From: Chondrosia reniformis
Lineage: Eukaryota > Porifera > Demospongiae > Chondrillida > Chondrillidae
Direction of reading: 5' to 3'
DNA: 64,000 nucleotides
NCBI GenBank assembly: GCA_947172415.1
Contig: OX359200.1
Location: 5,954,501 to 6,018,500 of the forward strand
The stretch's first letter is position 1. Each line of letters opens with the position of its first letter. Of the stretch, positions 31,901 through 47,000 are shown piece by piece. Both the position numbers and the translations under genes were made by a program. The notes under the pieces were generated by a model, which saw only the letters and a list, made by a program, of their open reading frames with translations, was not told the DNA's origin and ran no database searches.

Positions 31901-34900
31901 TCCATACGCCCACTCTGTGTTATGCAATAGTGTATGGCGTCAATGTATGCATTCAATGTAAAGTACGTACCTCATTGACACAGAAAGCAATGTGAGCTTC
32001 TATAGAAGGTCTGTTATCATTGATATCCACGAGATTGACACAGAATGAGATGGTGGCACTACAAGGATCTGCTGATGGTACTCCAGCCAGACAAGGTGAA
32101 CCATCTCTAGCAGTCAGCTCCAGATGATGTTCTCCAATATTTTCTCTGTCAAGGATTGTGAGTGTGTGAACGTGGACCTGATAGAGAGTGGATCCATCAT
32201 CAACAGTTGTCATCTCTACAACTCTAACAGCAAAGGTGGCAGGTGTACCTAAATAAGAAAATAACATGTTAGAAACGAGTTCCATGAAAAATTTACTGCA
32301 GACTCTAAATAATAAACTTCAAAACTTAATCAAAACTTATTGTAGAGTAAAAGATATCAAGCATTGGAACTGACATGTACGTATGTATGTAAACACACTA
32401 ACCACTTATAGTTGAAAGGTCAAAGGTGAGGGCACCATTTGCACCTATATCATGATCAAAGACTGAGATTGTGAAGACATCTTGACCGGCAATGTTTTCA
32501 GAAAAGTCAATACACTCATTTGGATCAGGTGGATTTATAAACATTGGAATATTATCGTTAATGTCATTCAAACAAACAGTAACCTACAGAATGTACGAAA
32601 TTTGGATTACAAATACTTAATACAAAAATGATGACATTCAAATTAAAAGATCACACTCATAAAGAAGAGTTCATCAAGCCAAATTTCAAAAAAATTAATC
32701 CAGATAATTTACATACATATCTACTGTATCTCTTTAAATATATAGAAGAAATCCATATCCCATATATATATGTACAATCAGCTACTGTGTAATACCTAAA
32801 GCAACTTACAGTAATGGTTGTTGTGAGTACTGGAACTGCATTTGGATAGCCACTATCGCCAACAGTCAGGACAAAGCGGTGCTCATCATCAGTTTCCCGA
32901 TCCATCAGAGTGTGAGCACTGGGGGCCAACACTATTGCTTCATTAGTGTTGTCAACTGCAAAGTGTTGCTTGTCAACCAAATCTGCTATTTCATATGTCA
33001 GCATGCTGGCACTTGGAGCCAAGTCCCTCATCTCATCTGCATCTTGACAGCCGAATACACTCAGCGGTATGTTGAGAGCAAGTGGTGTCTGCTCATCAAT
33101 ACATACATAATAGCTATCAATACAGATTGGAATATTATCATTTATATTATCCAGTTCCACCACAATGGTTGCAGTGGCCGATTTAGGACTATTGCCATCA
33201 TCACAATCAGTGGGGACTGGTCCATTATCTGACACAGTTACTTCGATAGTGTACGATAATGCCATCTCCGTTTCATAATCCAAAGACCTATCGGCTATGC
33301 TATCAATAGTCATTGGAACTACCCGCAACTCCCCAGACACAGCTATAGAATAAAAAAACATTATTTGGGTGTCAAATCAGTAAGTCTTAAATGTATAAAT
33401 GACAAAACCCATGTAATTTACAGACATAATCTATGAACTGTTCAAAACACATGTCACAAAAGATGTTGCCACATAAATAGGTGCTATGGTCTGCTTCGTA
33501 TGGCAATTTAACTTGTGGGGAAAAGGATATTTTCCAAGTCTTCTCCTCTGCTAAATTTGCATAAAAATCTTATAAAAAACACTTACAATCAATTTCAAAT
33601 CTCCCCATATAGTCAGCTGGAGTCACTGAGGATATAACATATGTCAATTCAGAATTTTGACCAAAATCACGATCAGTAGCAGTGAATTCTTCAATTACTT
33701 GAAACACAGGAAACTCCTCATTTAGTTCCACAGTAATTGGTGGCTCAGTAGGTGGGTTGTTAGGGTACGGTTGATTCCAAACAGGAAAATAATCATTCTG
33801 GTCCCTTGGTAACACAGTAATTGTGGCAGTTCCAGTCAAGTGAGGTACCCCGCGATCGATAGCCTGCAATTGAGATGAACAAAACAGTACCACCTGGCTG
33901 GAAATGCACTTGTACATACATACATATGTGTTTAAGTAGCCAACTACTGTATTCAATAATTATTATATTATGCATACATACGTACATACGTATATGTATA
34001 TGTATTACTGTATAAATATATGGATAATTAATTATATGTATAAATGGATGGCTGCCCTATCCAATGTGTTAGCAAGCAACACCTCATAAATCACCATTCC
34101 TACTTCTAACATCATTTTTGTAAATGATTTTTCAATTTCACTTTGTAAATACATATGTATGCTATATTACATACATACCTGTACATAAACAAGGTAACGA
34201 TCTTCAGCTTCCCTGTCCAGACCTGGTGTGTACAGATCAACAGTTGAGCAATGGACATCTAATGGACTGACCATATTCTGCAACTCAAACAAATTTCGGT
34301 ACTCCACTAAATAAGAAAAGATTACGTAATTACAAAAGATTACGAAAAGATTACATAATACGTACGTACATAAAAATAATATAATCACCAATATTATATA
34401 GAATAAAAAAACAATAATAATACAGCTAGTAGAGCAAATTATATAAGGATTCACAGAAGACCAAGAAAAAGATTCCCAGGGTCACTGATGAAGGGTGGAA
34501 TTCCCAGAAACAGCTGTCTGGCCCAGTGGAGAAGAAGAAGAAAGCTCTCCAAATCTCTCTCCAGGTTTAGTTCCCTATAGCCTTTATAATGTATTACAGA
34601 GTAGGCATATCATGTAGGAAAATGGTGTATTAGATTATTCATATAAGCAATCACCTCTTTAGGTCTTAAACTACATACGTATATAGTCACTTACTGTAGA
34701 TCCAATCCTAAATCATTTACAACCTATAGTCACCCATCTAATGTAGTCAGATAAATTAAGTAGGCCCTAAAGTTAATCAGGTTATATAGGTTCTATTATA
34801 CTGCCCTTAGTTACTTACAAGGTTCTACATCTTGAATGATGAAGTCCACCAAACGATTTGATCCAAAATCAAGATCACAGGCAGTCAAAGTGGACAAAAT

Positions 34901-37900
34901 CCCGGCTGTCTCCTCACAAGGCTCAACTGTAGACACTCTCAAAGTAAATTCAGGGGTATGGTCGTTGGAGTCACAGACTTCTATGTCAACCAGAAGTATC
35001 CCAGTATTCTGAGGGGACCCTCTGTCTCTTGCTATAACTTGAAGGTGATAGATCTCTAGACTTAAAGGCAAGAGGCCTTCATAATCGAGGGGCTGTGTTA
35101 CTACCAAGAGGTCACTCTGTCTAATTCCAAAATCATCCATAAACTCTTCTGGTAGTGTACTAACAGACCCTGGATCGTAATGCTGTACATCGTAATATAT
35201 TTCACCATTATCTCCATCATCTCTATCAGAGAAAACGTCATGAAAGGCTAGATCCAAAACACGCTGGTCCACAGAAGCATTTTCACATACAACTGTCTTT
35301 ATCAGTGGTAGAGAATCTCGCATGTCTACAGGATAGCCGGTACCTATGAGATAGGCTTGATTTACTTCTGGACTATTGTCATTGATATCCAGCACATAGA
35401 TGGTAACAGTGGCAGTATCACTGAGGCTTGCTGTATCCATGACTACCACTTCAAACTGGTAGGAAGGAATAGCCTCGTAATCCAAAGCTTGACTTGATTG
35501 TAATGTAATATGCCATAATCCAAATCCGTTGTCACCTGTTGCTAAGCTAAATGGCGGTGCAGGGTCACCTGAAAGAGCTTGCAGGCTGAAGGAGAGTGAA
35601 TCTGATCCTGCAGTATAGGCTCGATCTAAGTCAGAAGCTGTGATGCCAGGATCCTGAGGAATTTATGAGAGAATATTATTCTTGTAGGGTGCTTGGCATT
35701 ATAGCATGTACGTATATAGAGGTACATACTGTACATACGTATGTATTAAAACACATTTATGAAAGTCTTACAGTGATCACATTACCTACAAGACCTAGTG
35801 TAAGACACTGTCATGTGACTGTTGATTTACCGGGCCCCAATCAAATTTTTTCTTGAGAATTATAATTAGTTAAAACTAAAACTGCTATTATCCCAGTTAT
35901 GCAATCATTGACTATATACACCATATGGTAACCTTAAAAGGTAATAAGAACAATGACATGCATTATGTACCATATTAACTGGAGCACTGTTCATCCCTTC
36001 TGTTACATAACCAATATAATGTGAGTCTGATAGAATTGGCTCTTCATCAATTACATTTGATAGATTGACTTCTATGATGGAATGTTGCTGCAGAGACAGT
36101 CATAGAAACAACAAGCAAATAAACATAGGATTCTATCCATTTATGTAGCTGTCTGGTTACTCATCCTCTTACTGTACACACCGCTACCTATACTGTGCAT
36201 ACCTGTCTACCTACGTACGTATATACTCAATCACTCTCCCATCTGTACCTACTTATTATACTTGCCCTTTATCTACTTGAGTCACTTGACTACCGAATTC
36301 TGAATACCTAATTACCTATCTGAATACCTAATTACCTATCTGAATACCTAATTACCTATCTGAATACCTAATTACCTATCTGAATACCTAATTACCTATC
36401 TGAATACCTAATTACCTATCTGAATACCTAATTACCTATCTGAATACCTAATTACCTATCTGAATACCTATTTATGTATGTATGTACCTACCTGACTACC
36501 ATATATTTAGTTAAATAAATAGATGGACACTAAACACACAACCCAGTAATTCTGTTCCCTCACCTCACAGCTTTGGCCAGTCAATACTCTATCAGAGGCA
36601 ACTAATAGAATGTTAAAATTATTAACATTCTCATAGTCTGTGGGATGTCGTAACATAAGATTGCTGGTCTAAATAAAAATGAAAAAAAAAACAACTCATT
36701 ACAATTTTTATGCAAATGGTGAGCTCTTGCAAACATGTACTCCGCCAAGTAGGAAAGTAAATCTTTGAAATGATCACTTGACAATTATTGAGCATATTCT
36801 AAAGATATATGTATACATATATAGTTGTTCTTTAAAATAGTTTCTTAGGACATTATACCCTGGGGATCTTCTTCAATAGCTCTCAAAAATCCTAAAAAGA
36901 TGGATCATCTTAAATATACACATTTGGCAAAGTCAGCAGAACTTCCAACTCTACCATTAAGCAAATGAACCACTACGTAGATTGCACTTACCAAGGTACC
37001 ATATTCAGGTCCCAAACTAGTCAGATAAAATGGGAATGGGTCTGTACTAACACCACTTGGGTTTACAATTGATAAAGTCAATTCAGCGTTGTCCTGGTTA
37101 TTGTCAGCGTCTGTGACTGTGATTTCAGCAATGAGAACATCAGCGGCACTGGCATCCTCATTCTCCGGAACGCTAGTAGCCACTTGATTTACAGCGAAGA
37201 TTGGGCAATTGTTATTGATATCAGATATGCAGGTAGTCAAGCGAACCTATAAATAAGGAATATTGTAATTGATCTTAACAAAGTTTTTTAAGCCCATAGG
37301 CAATTAAACACAGTCGTATACTTTCACACATACGTAGTATATACTTTCACACATATATACTGTATATAGAGCACAGTGGATACATTAAGTAATGGTTATA
37401 GTATATATAGATACAGTTGAACCCTGTTAAGATGAAATAGTTGTGACTATTAAAAATTTCATTTTAACAGATATTCAGCGAGTTCATCCTAAGAAGAATA
37501 CATGTGGAACACTTCCAGAATTTAAGGTACATTGAGGGCTGTAACTCTATCAAAAGTAACGATATGAAGCTAAACCTTTGTGTCACCATTCACAGACATC
37601 TTGACTATATTAAGGGGGCTGATTCTAGTATATAAGAGAGCCATAATACCAGAGCACTGGCTTAAACCACTAACACTCCACTAATATATAGGTTTTAAAT
37701 TCCTGTTCCCCTCTAAACCAAACTATATAACCAGTTATCAATTTAATAGCTTTTGACTCATTTAGTCAGAAACTACGTAAATAATTATATATATGTAGCT
37801 ATAGCCCACTGCTTCATACATACATGTATACATGCGTATGTATGTATGTACGTACATATTGTTACATGTGATAGAAATGCATAATCAACAGGAGTTATTA

Positions 37901-40900
37901 TACCTGACCAACCAAGTGACCAAAGTCTGATCTTGGTCATTATAGCCTTTGCATTGACTTTGTGCAATTAACTCCCTTTTTATATTGTAATATATATACG
38001 TCATTTATGTTACATAATTAAAACAACTCACACTTTCAGTAGTACCGCAAGGAGTTGGGTTTGATATGGTAATCTCTGACTCATGACAAGTTTCTGCACC
38101 ATCAATGAAGTCACAGATAGTTCTGACAATACCATTATTTATTGCAAAACAGTCCCTTCCTGAAATGAACGTAAGACCCCAAACAATATCATTATTTGTA
38201 CCACAATCTGGGTCATAAGCAGCCAATGAGATAACTTCAGTGCCCATGGGTGAGTGTTCAGCTATTGTACGCATGTATCCATCACTTGGAGGTGCAGGAA
38301 CAAATGATGGGCACACGTCATTCAAGTCACAAACCTCAAGGGTGATCTGTTGATCAGAAGCAGTGAAATATATAATATGGGTTCTTATGCTATTATTATA
38401 ACACTTTATTTACACATAACACATTTAATTTGCAAATGACAGCGTTCAGAAAACAAAATGAACTACATGTAAGGTAAAGGCAAAGCCAAACAATGGGGGC
38501 AAGTAATTTGAGTAGCTAGGCAATGGCCTACCAGTTTTTTTAACTCGAATTACTTGTTTACCATATACTATTTTGTTTATATATGCACATTGATTATTGA
38601 TTAATTTGAACATTTTAACAAGATTCCTTGTTTTATGTAAGCATTAACTATTAATCTGACCATAAAATCAGATGTCAAAGGAGGATCTCCTGTATCAGCA
38701 GCCCTCAGAGTGAGGTAGTAGAGAGCATTACAGTCTGCATCCCAAAAGGTTCCAGGCAATTCCCTGTCCAACACAGCATTTGTCTCAATCGCATACTGCA
38801 CGCACAAAGTATACAATGAACACTTTAAATACGTTGCTTTAAAACATTTAAATTGATTAATAATCTTTACAGGATAGGGTTCCCTGGAGTATACCTATTT
38901 AGTGATGAGGTTCCCTGGACTATACCTATTTAGTGATGAGGTTCCCTGGACTATACCTATTTAGTGATGAGATTCCCTGGACTATACCTATTTAGTGATG
39001 AGGTTCCCTGGACTATACCTATTTAGTGATGAGATTCCCTGGACTATACCTATTTAGTGATGAGGTTCCCTGGACTATACCTATTTAGTGATGAGGTTCC
39101 CTGGACTATGCCTATTTAGTGATGAGGTTCCCTGAACTATACCTACTTTAGTGATGAGATACTTGGACACACCCACCACTATAATTACAGACATTTACCT
39201 GTCCACTTGCAATCTCATTTAGTCTAAAAGGTTGCATTCCCAACTGCAGGGGACCATTTGTACCAGAAAGTATCTCTACAGTGAATTCATTGTTTTCTGT
39301 TGTCAGGTCAGTATCAGCGAATGAGACGGTTGCTGCGGTGGATCCAATTGCTGCATTCTCACACAAGACGGAATGTACAGGTGTGCCAACCACAACAGGA
39401 GTGTTGTCATTGCAGTCTAGAACTGTGACTACAATCATTATCTCATTCTATAAAGATGGAGAGTGTTTGCATATACTGTATGTACACATATTACACATAC
39501 GCAACCATGTATAAATAATCAAAGTAATGATTAAACCACAAGTAATCATTCTCAAACATCATAAAGTAAAGAGGGAACATATGAAAGAAGTAATTGCTGG
39601 GAATTGGATCCAGGAATGCTGGTTACAGCCACCAGCCACTGGGCTATATACAATTGCCACAGCACACACCATACACCATAAATTGCATTGCAATATAACA
39701 AAAGAAATACAAAATATCTATTTTATACATACAGAGGATAGAAAACTAACCATTGCAAATATTAATATACATGTACTCTACATAGACATAAATAATTCAG
39801 TCAATCCTCTTTGCAATCCAAAAATTCTCTTTATAAAAAACACTTTACCACCCAAAAATGGTAGTAGTAAATAAAATACAGGTTAGGTATATTGGCAAAA
39901 ATTGATTGATCTGTATTTATATAGGTTTAACTTACATGACATGGAGTATCAGAGAGAGGGTCTTCAGCTGATATATTCAAGGTATATGCTACAGTTCCAG
40001 TGTCTACATCTACTCCCAAAGTAGAAATGTGTATTTCTCCCGTCTGCCGACCAATTACAAATGGACCAGGTGGAGTGATTGACTCTATGGCGTAAACTGT
40101 GTTCACATTGACATCTGTGTCCCCGTCAATGGCTATAACAGTTGTAACATATCCTCCAGCATTTCCATTTGGACACTAAACACATGCACAAGAGAAGCTC
40201 TCCTAATCACAACTATATATGCCTGCTCCAGCAGCAGTAGCTTAACAATATACTGTTAGTATAGAGCCTAGTAGATCATATTTTAGGCTACAGGGTTGAT
40301 CTTAATTGCATACTGGATGGGATAATAAATCTTAATTATTGCTGTAGAATGGGCCTTTTCATCCTTTCACTGTATGTTATGTACACTAGGTACCTAAAAT
40401 AATAGACATTACCTAAAGGTCTCCCTAGTTAAAATAACACTTGAATACTTTATTAAGTACAAGAGGCTAATGGATCATCTACTCTACTTTTACTGTGCAA
40501 TACAGATGAAAGGTGTTTTTAAAACATTTCTATTGGCTGATTTTAGGACACTTTTTCACTGAGTAAAACCACTCAATTAAGTTAAATATAACAAAGAATG
40601 GTAAGTGGAAATTAGTATTTCAAGTGTAATGTCATGACAATTGTGTATGTGTGCATAAAGCAGCATTAATCGTTAAATGATTCACTCTGTGTACAGTTGA
40701 TTTTGTCACAGTAATTTACCTCTTTAACAGTAGCATTATGTGGTATGTCATCATTGAACAATGGACACAAATCATTGCTATCACAAATTGTGACAATCAA
40801 ATGTAGGTCGATCCTAAAATATAAGAAATACGTAGGTGACCTTGAGAAATGGTAGGAATAAATTTAGGCTAATGAAAGCCTGATTTTCCAGTTATGCTGA

Positions 40901-40976
40901 TACAAGCTGCAATGTTTACCTCAACAATTAAGTACATATGTATGTACATAATAGAATAATAATAATAATAATAATA

Positions 40977-41011
<35 letters not shown>

Positions 41012-44000
41012 TCTACCTGCATTGAACGTATCTTTGGATGGTTCATCTTTTGACTTTTGAGCATCTAAAAACAAAATCTTTACCGAACTGCACCTTTAGA
41101 TGCTCAAAGATGAATCATCCAAAGATATGTATGTACGAAGGATTCATCTTATTGTCAAAACAAAAAAACTACTTGTATTTGATTCAAGTGCAAATAGGTA
41201 CAGTGCAAACATTTCCAGCTTTATATTAAAATATTTTGATACATACATACTTGACTCATTAATTTTTCTCATACAATTGGATATATGTACAGTATGTAGT
41301 AATGGTACAGGTAACCCATATTCTTACGTGTGAACACCATCAGTAGCTGTTATCAATAGGTTGTGGTTCTGTTGAATTTCGTAGTCCAATGCACCATTAA
41401 CTGTTACCGTGCCTGATGCAGAATCAATTGCAAATTTATCCAACTAAATTGAAGATAAACAGCAACAATGTGGACCATGTATTTCTGAAGTGAGAGACAT
41501 CATAATATAGTTGAACCAACTTCATTTGTGAGAGTAAATGTCGGCGGAGCTAAGTTGTCTGGGTCAGCGACAGACACCGTAGCAACAAATGTACCAGCAG
41601 GAGAATTTTCATACAAACAAGTATCTCTTCTAAATGGACCTACAATCAAAGAATAAGAAGGAAAGTTACAAAAATAAAAGAATAAGATATACGTATACAA
41701 CTTATAAGGACCATCTGTAGAAAACTAAAACTCTAATATTGTCATTTTCTATGTGTCATAACAGGCTACAGTAATAGAATAAGTATTTCTTCTAACTACG
41801 TCAAACTTATCTTTGGAAAGGGTCATCTTTCAACTTTGGGAGCCAGACAGTCACTGAAGAAGACCCCCAGGGTCGAAACATCTGGCAGAAAGAAGAATCA
41901 GAAAAACTGTGTCTCTAGACGCTCCCAAAGTCTAAAGATGGCCCTTTCCAAAGATAGGCTACAGTACTTTCCATAGCGATTTAGAGATGCTATACAGTAT
42001 TTCAACTTACAATCTGGACAAACAGGTGTCTCGTCGTTCAGGTTTGCAACATTCACTGTGACCTACGTACATATATACATACATATATACAGTAGTAATA
42101 ATCTTGTATTTATAAGAATGCTATAGAAATATCCTATGAATAAAAGTGAATAAAGTCACAAAATAACCTCTGCTTCAGAGAGTGGAACAGTGTCACAGTC
42201 TTCATAGCCTGGGCCCTTGTTTCCTAAGTCATAGACACCAACCTGCACAATAGAACACTGGAGTATGATGTATACGTAGGAAGAGGGGACTAGCAACAAA
42301 GATAGTTCAAATCTGTTTTTAAAGCCTATGACCAATTAAATTAAAGATATGATATTAATCGACTTTCAGTTACATACTGTCATTGTGTGAGAAGTAGCTC
42401 TCTCATAGTCGGGTGAGTCGTCAATGGTTACCACACCAGTGACCTGATCTACTGCTAGTACGTGATCATTGTTCCCGGCAACTATGAAGAATCTGGTAAG
42501 AAAGAAATGTATAAGACAGATGTGAGGAAGAATTACATACATACATCGCTAATACGTATGTAATGAACGTCATTCTTGATAATCATATTCATAGAGGGAT
42601 AGCAGAATAATTCTCACCGGAATTGGTTGTTGGGCGCTGTAGCATCACCATCACTTGCAACTACTGTGACGCCAGTGAGGGTGCCATGGGGATCATTCTC
42701 GTCAACACTCCCAACATAGGAACCAGATAGAAAGCGAGGACAATGCTCATTTACATCCTATATAAGAGAGGTTTATGAGAATTTAAAGTTCTTAGGCAAT
42801 AGATGCATATATTACATCACAAAAATATACGTATACAAAACTCTGAACTCGGTCTTCTACTATACTATAGATTATATCAGTACATTACAATTATTATCAA
42901 AGCCTCAGTTATCCAAACCTTTCACTTATCCAAATTAAACATTCTCTGGTCCTAATGTGTTTGGATAAATGATTCCTGCTGTACTACGTATTACATACGT
43001 AGATTAACTAATTTTAATTGGTACTATTTTTAGCAAACTTAGCAAGCAATGCCATAATGTTTGTCTCTCCTCTGTCAAAGACATCTGTGTCACCTCAGCA
43101 GATTGCTAAATTTAGTACCCGTTAAAAATAATAACTTTAAGGTACACATAGACTCGTACGCACCTATTAAGTACGTATGTACTAACCTCAACACAAACCT
43201 CCACCATAGTAGTGGCAAAGAGTGACATGCCTTGACACATTTGTCCTGCTGTTCCTATGCAGCGTGAGTCTCCCGCACCGGCATGATTACTAGCAGTGAC
43301 TGTCAGAAGGTGACACTCAGGCTGTGGTGTTTCACGATCCAGTGGTGTAACAAGTAGCAAATCAAATAATTGGGGATCGTGAGTTGATTGCACATCAAAG
43401 AGTGAATTAGGTGAGACAGTGAGTTGAGTAACATTGTTAATTGGAGTGTCATCATCAAACACCTAAAAGACAAAGAAAAATATTTCAAGTGAGTTATAGG
43501 AAAGGTTAAAATAACTACAAGACTGACCCTTATGCTTAGCAGTGAACTCATAACAGTGTGGGCCTCAGTAATACTTTTACTGTAAAAATCAGTTTCGAAA
43601 TATGGTGCAAGGTCATTGTCATCACATATGAACACTCGCACTGAAGCAGAGCTTGAAAGAGTCATAACTGTATCTTCATCGGTTGCAGTTAGTTGAACTT
43701 CAATTAGACTGTCTGTTTCGTAATCAAAAGCACTGATTGAATTAACGGTTCCAAAGTTTTCCACCAGCTGTCGTGAATTGGGTCTAGGATACACTGTCCT
43801 TACATTATTAATCAAAAAACGTTCCGATTGCACACCAAATATTGCAAAGTTTAAGGTTCCAGCATTTGTCAAGTCCCAATCGTTTGCCTGCAACATAACA
43901 CAAAATACATAAATAAATAAAAGCTATAAGGAAACATCATAAAATAGTTACATACTAGACGATGTACGTATGCATGTACTTACATAAGCAAGTATGAAGA

Positions 44001-47000
44001 AATAGGATATACAGTACTTTTTGGGTCGGTTGTCCAGATTGGACATTACAATCGGTAATCGGCTAGCACTTGCTACTACCATTTGAACCAATGTTCCCAC
44101 TAGAATGACGTCACCATCCAGCAATAACCTTTTAACCAATTACGTCTGGACAACCGACCCAAAAAGTACTGTATATATTTTTGCAAGTATTACATTAGTA
44201 GATGGATTGTTGAAATATCCGGTAGAGTTTATGTTATTGATGTGTTCAACAATCTATCTACCATGCAGCAAGTACATATAAATATACAAATGTACATAAA
44301 CTCTATTATTGTGGCTGGCCCAGTGAAGAAGAAATATACGGTGATTACTCTTATATCGTCATCCAAAGCTCTTAGACTGTTGAAAATATATTATTTTGGT
44401 AGTAACTGCACTTGGCTATATATACGTATGTACATACATAGGATCCTTTTTTGCAATTTGCAATATTGCTATGATACTATAAAGTTTCATTGCTGCATAG
44501 TTACGTATGTTGATGAGTAAGGGGTGATACTTGGAGCATATCGCAGCAGGGAAACTTTCAATTTAAAAAATTACAAGATGTTTCGATCCATAGACCTTCA
44601 TCAGTTGTACTTTGGATGCATATTGTCCCTTTTATGAACTATGTATTATATACGTATTTATATATATGATATGCAGGTCAGGAAATCAACTCACTTGGAA
44701 GGTGAAGAGAGCGTCTGTCCCAGGTTGGTTCTCACATAAGTAGACGTCATACCTAACTTCAGTGAAGTATGCTTCGTTGTCATTGATATCCAAAATGGTT
44801 AAATAGACGATAGTGACATCTGAAAGGGATCCACTGTCCATTACTCTCACCTGAAGAATCAAAGCAGGTTTAGCAGTATCAAACATCAATGTTTTCTCTT
44901 AAAGTGCATAAATCAAGGTAAAGGGCCACTAAAGTGGCTAACTTGAATTCTGTAGTTCCGCAGGGTGTGGTCTTCGTCAGCATCTCCTCTTAGATCAAAG
45001 TTGTCCCTGATTATACCTGTGTCCTCTTCAATGGTGAAGTGACCATCCTTGGATGCACCATTTTTATATATGTCAAACCCAGTAATTGAATCAATACTGT
45101 ATCTTAGGACTGCATTGCTACCCTAAAATGCACAAATGATCACATATTATAGCCTTGGCTATGAATATGATTAAATGTGTATACCCATGAATTCCATTAA
45201 TAAAAAGTTCTATAAATAGAAGATTCCTTATAAGGTGCCTTACTATGTCAGGATCAGTTGCTTCCAGATAGTCCACAACAACAGCATCCTGTTCTCCATA
45301 TTCATGTATCTCCCCATAATAGTGGGACTTTAAGAAGCTAGGTGCCTCGTTTACATCACTGATGTCAAGATACACAGTAGTTGTGTTTTCCAGAGAAGAA
45401 TCTAGATCATCAGCCTATAAATACGTAGTTCACAATATGCATCAAAAATACTTATACCATATCTTTGAAAAGATTCATCTTTCAATCTTTTCGAGCAAAT
45501 ATATATCTAAAGATTGTGCACAAAGGCGATCCCAGGGTCAAACTGTCTGATAGAAAGATCAAACTGAACCTTTATTGATACTAAAAAAGATCAAAAGATG
45601 AACCCTTTCAAAGGTAAGTTCAACACAGTTAGAAGATTCTTAACATAGTAATCTACTTTAGAAATGAACTATATGGAAGCAACATCTTGTAGTGAAGCAG
45701 GCAAAACTAAGAGATATATGTATACACATTATAATTATAAGGAGAAACAATAAGAGATACGTATACACTCAATAATAAGGAGAAAAGAGTGTAAAATTCA
45801 GCTTACAGTAACACTGAATATGTAGGAAGATTGAAGTTCCCGATTTGGGTGTCCGCACATGTAAATCTTCCCATGTTCAGACAGATGAGTAAGGTTGTTT
45901 AAGATGTAAAATGTAACAAGATTACTACTGTACTGAGTAGCTATAGAATAGACAAAAGAAGGCAGAATATTCATTAATTCCGCATTATAGTACATACAAC
46001 CAAAATGTTAAATGGATAAAAGTACAAAGAACATTAAGTTTAATGTACTTTTAAAAAAATGTACAGTAAAACAGATTTATTGATCCCAACTTGTACATAC
46101 AATAATTGTGCTTACGTTGAGCAACTGCATATTGAATATGTCCTTCAGAGAAAGTGTTGCCATCAACAGCATGCACTGCTGTAATATATATACCATTCAT
46201 GAAGAAATTACTACCGTCCTGCAAAGGCAATCAAGAATAACACGTGCTTTTAAGTTGCGAGGCAGTTTTCTGGTGAACGTACACAAACAATATCAGGAGC
46301 TGTGTCAGCTATTTCAGGTGTAACATCATTCCAGTTATCTTGTAGGAAAATTGGATACTTTCTGTCCTCAGGTAAAACGGAAACTGTAAATGTGTGTGCA
46401 ACACTGGAGAGTGAGGGATTCCCGTAATCCTAAAGGAGGAGAAGTGATTGGATGCATGAATTTGGCCAATCATTGCAGAGCTTTTCTATGCTCTCACATC
46501 AGCATAGAGTTCAAAGCGAAACACATCACCAGAAATCAACGGATAAGGCCTGCTTATAATCAAGTCTCCAGTGTGAACATTGATGCTAAAATCCTGACCG
46601 CCCTGTTCAATAAATAAACACATATGCTTATATACTATAACATATGTAAATTAATAATACATAAATAAAATTAGTCCATTTATAGGAAAAAGAAATCAGG
46701 TTAAAGTAAGACACTGTGTACAGTGACATTCACGCAGGAAATGCAGGGGAATATTCTAGAGAAACATTTCATTAATGGGTTTCACTTATTATGCAAGAGA
46801 AAAGCTATCCTTTTGATAGTACTTGTAAAAATGGCCACTATGTATATCTTTGGGATGGTACATCCTTCGACTACATATATATGTACCTGGAATTCTGATT
46901 ATGCTTTGGAATCTTTGAAACACTAGGCTTATCACTGGGTAGTAGGGCCAGCAGGATTATTGATTGTCAGTACAACATTTAAAAGCTGGTGTAACAATTA

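Noticed and set aside
39527-39874. 115-codon plus-strand frame in a cadherin intron
   Set aside because: It overlaps the antisense tRNA-derived repeat and has no domain or splice signals.
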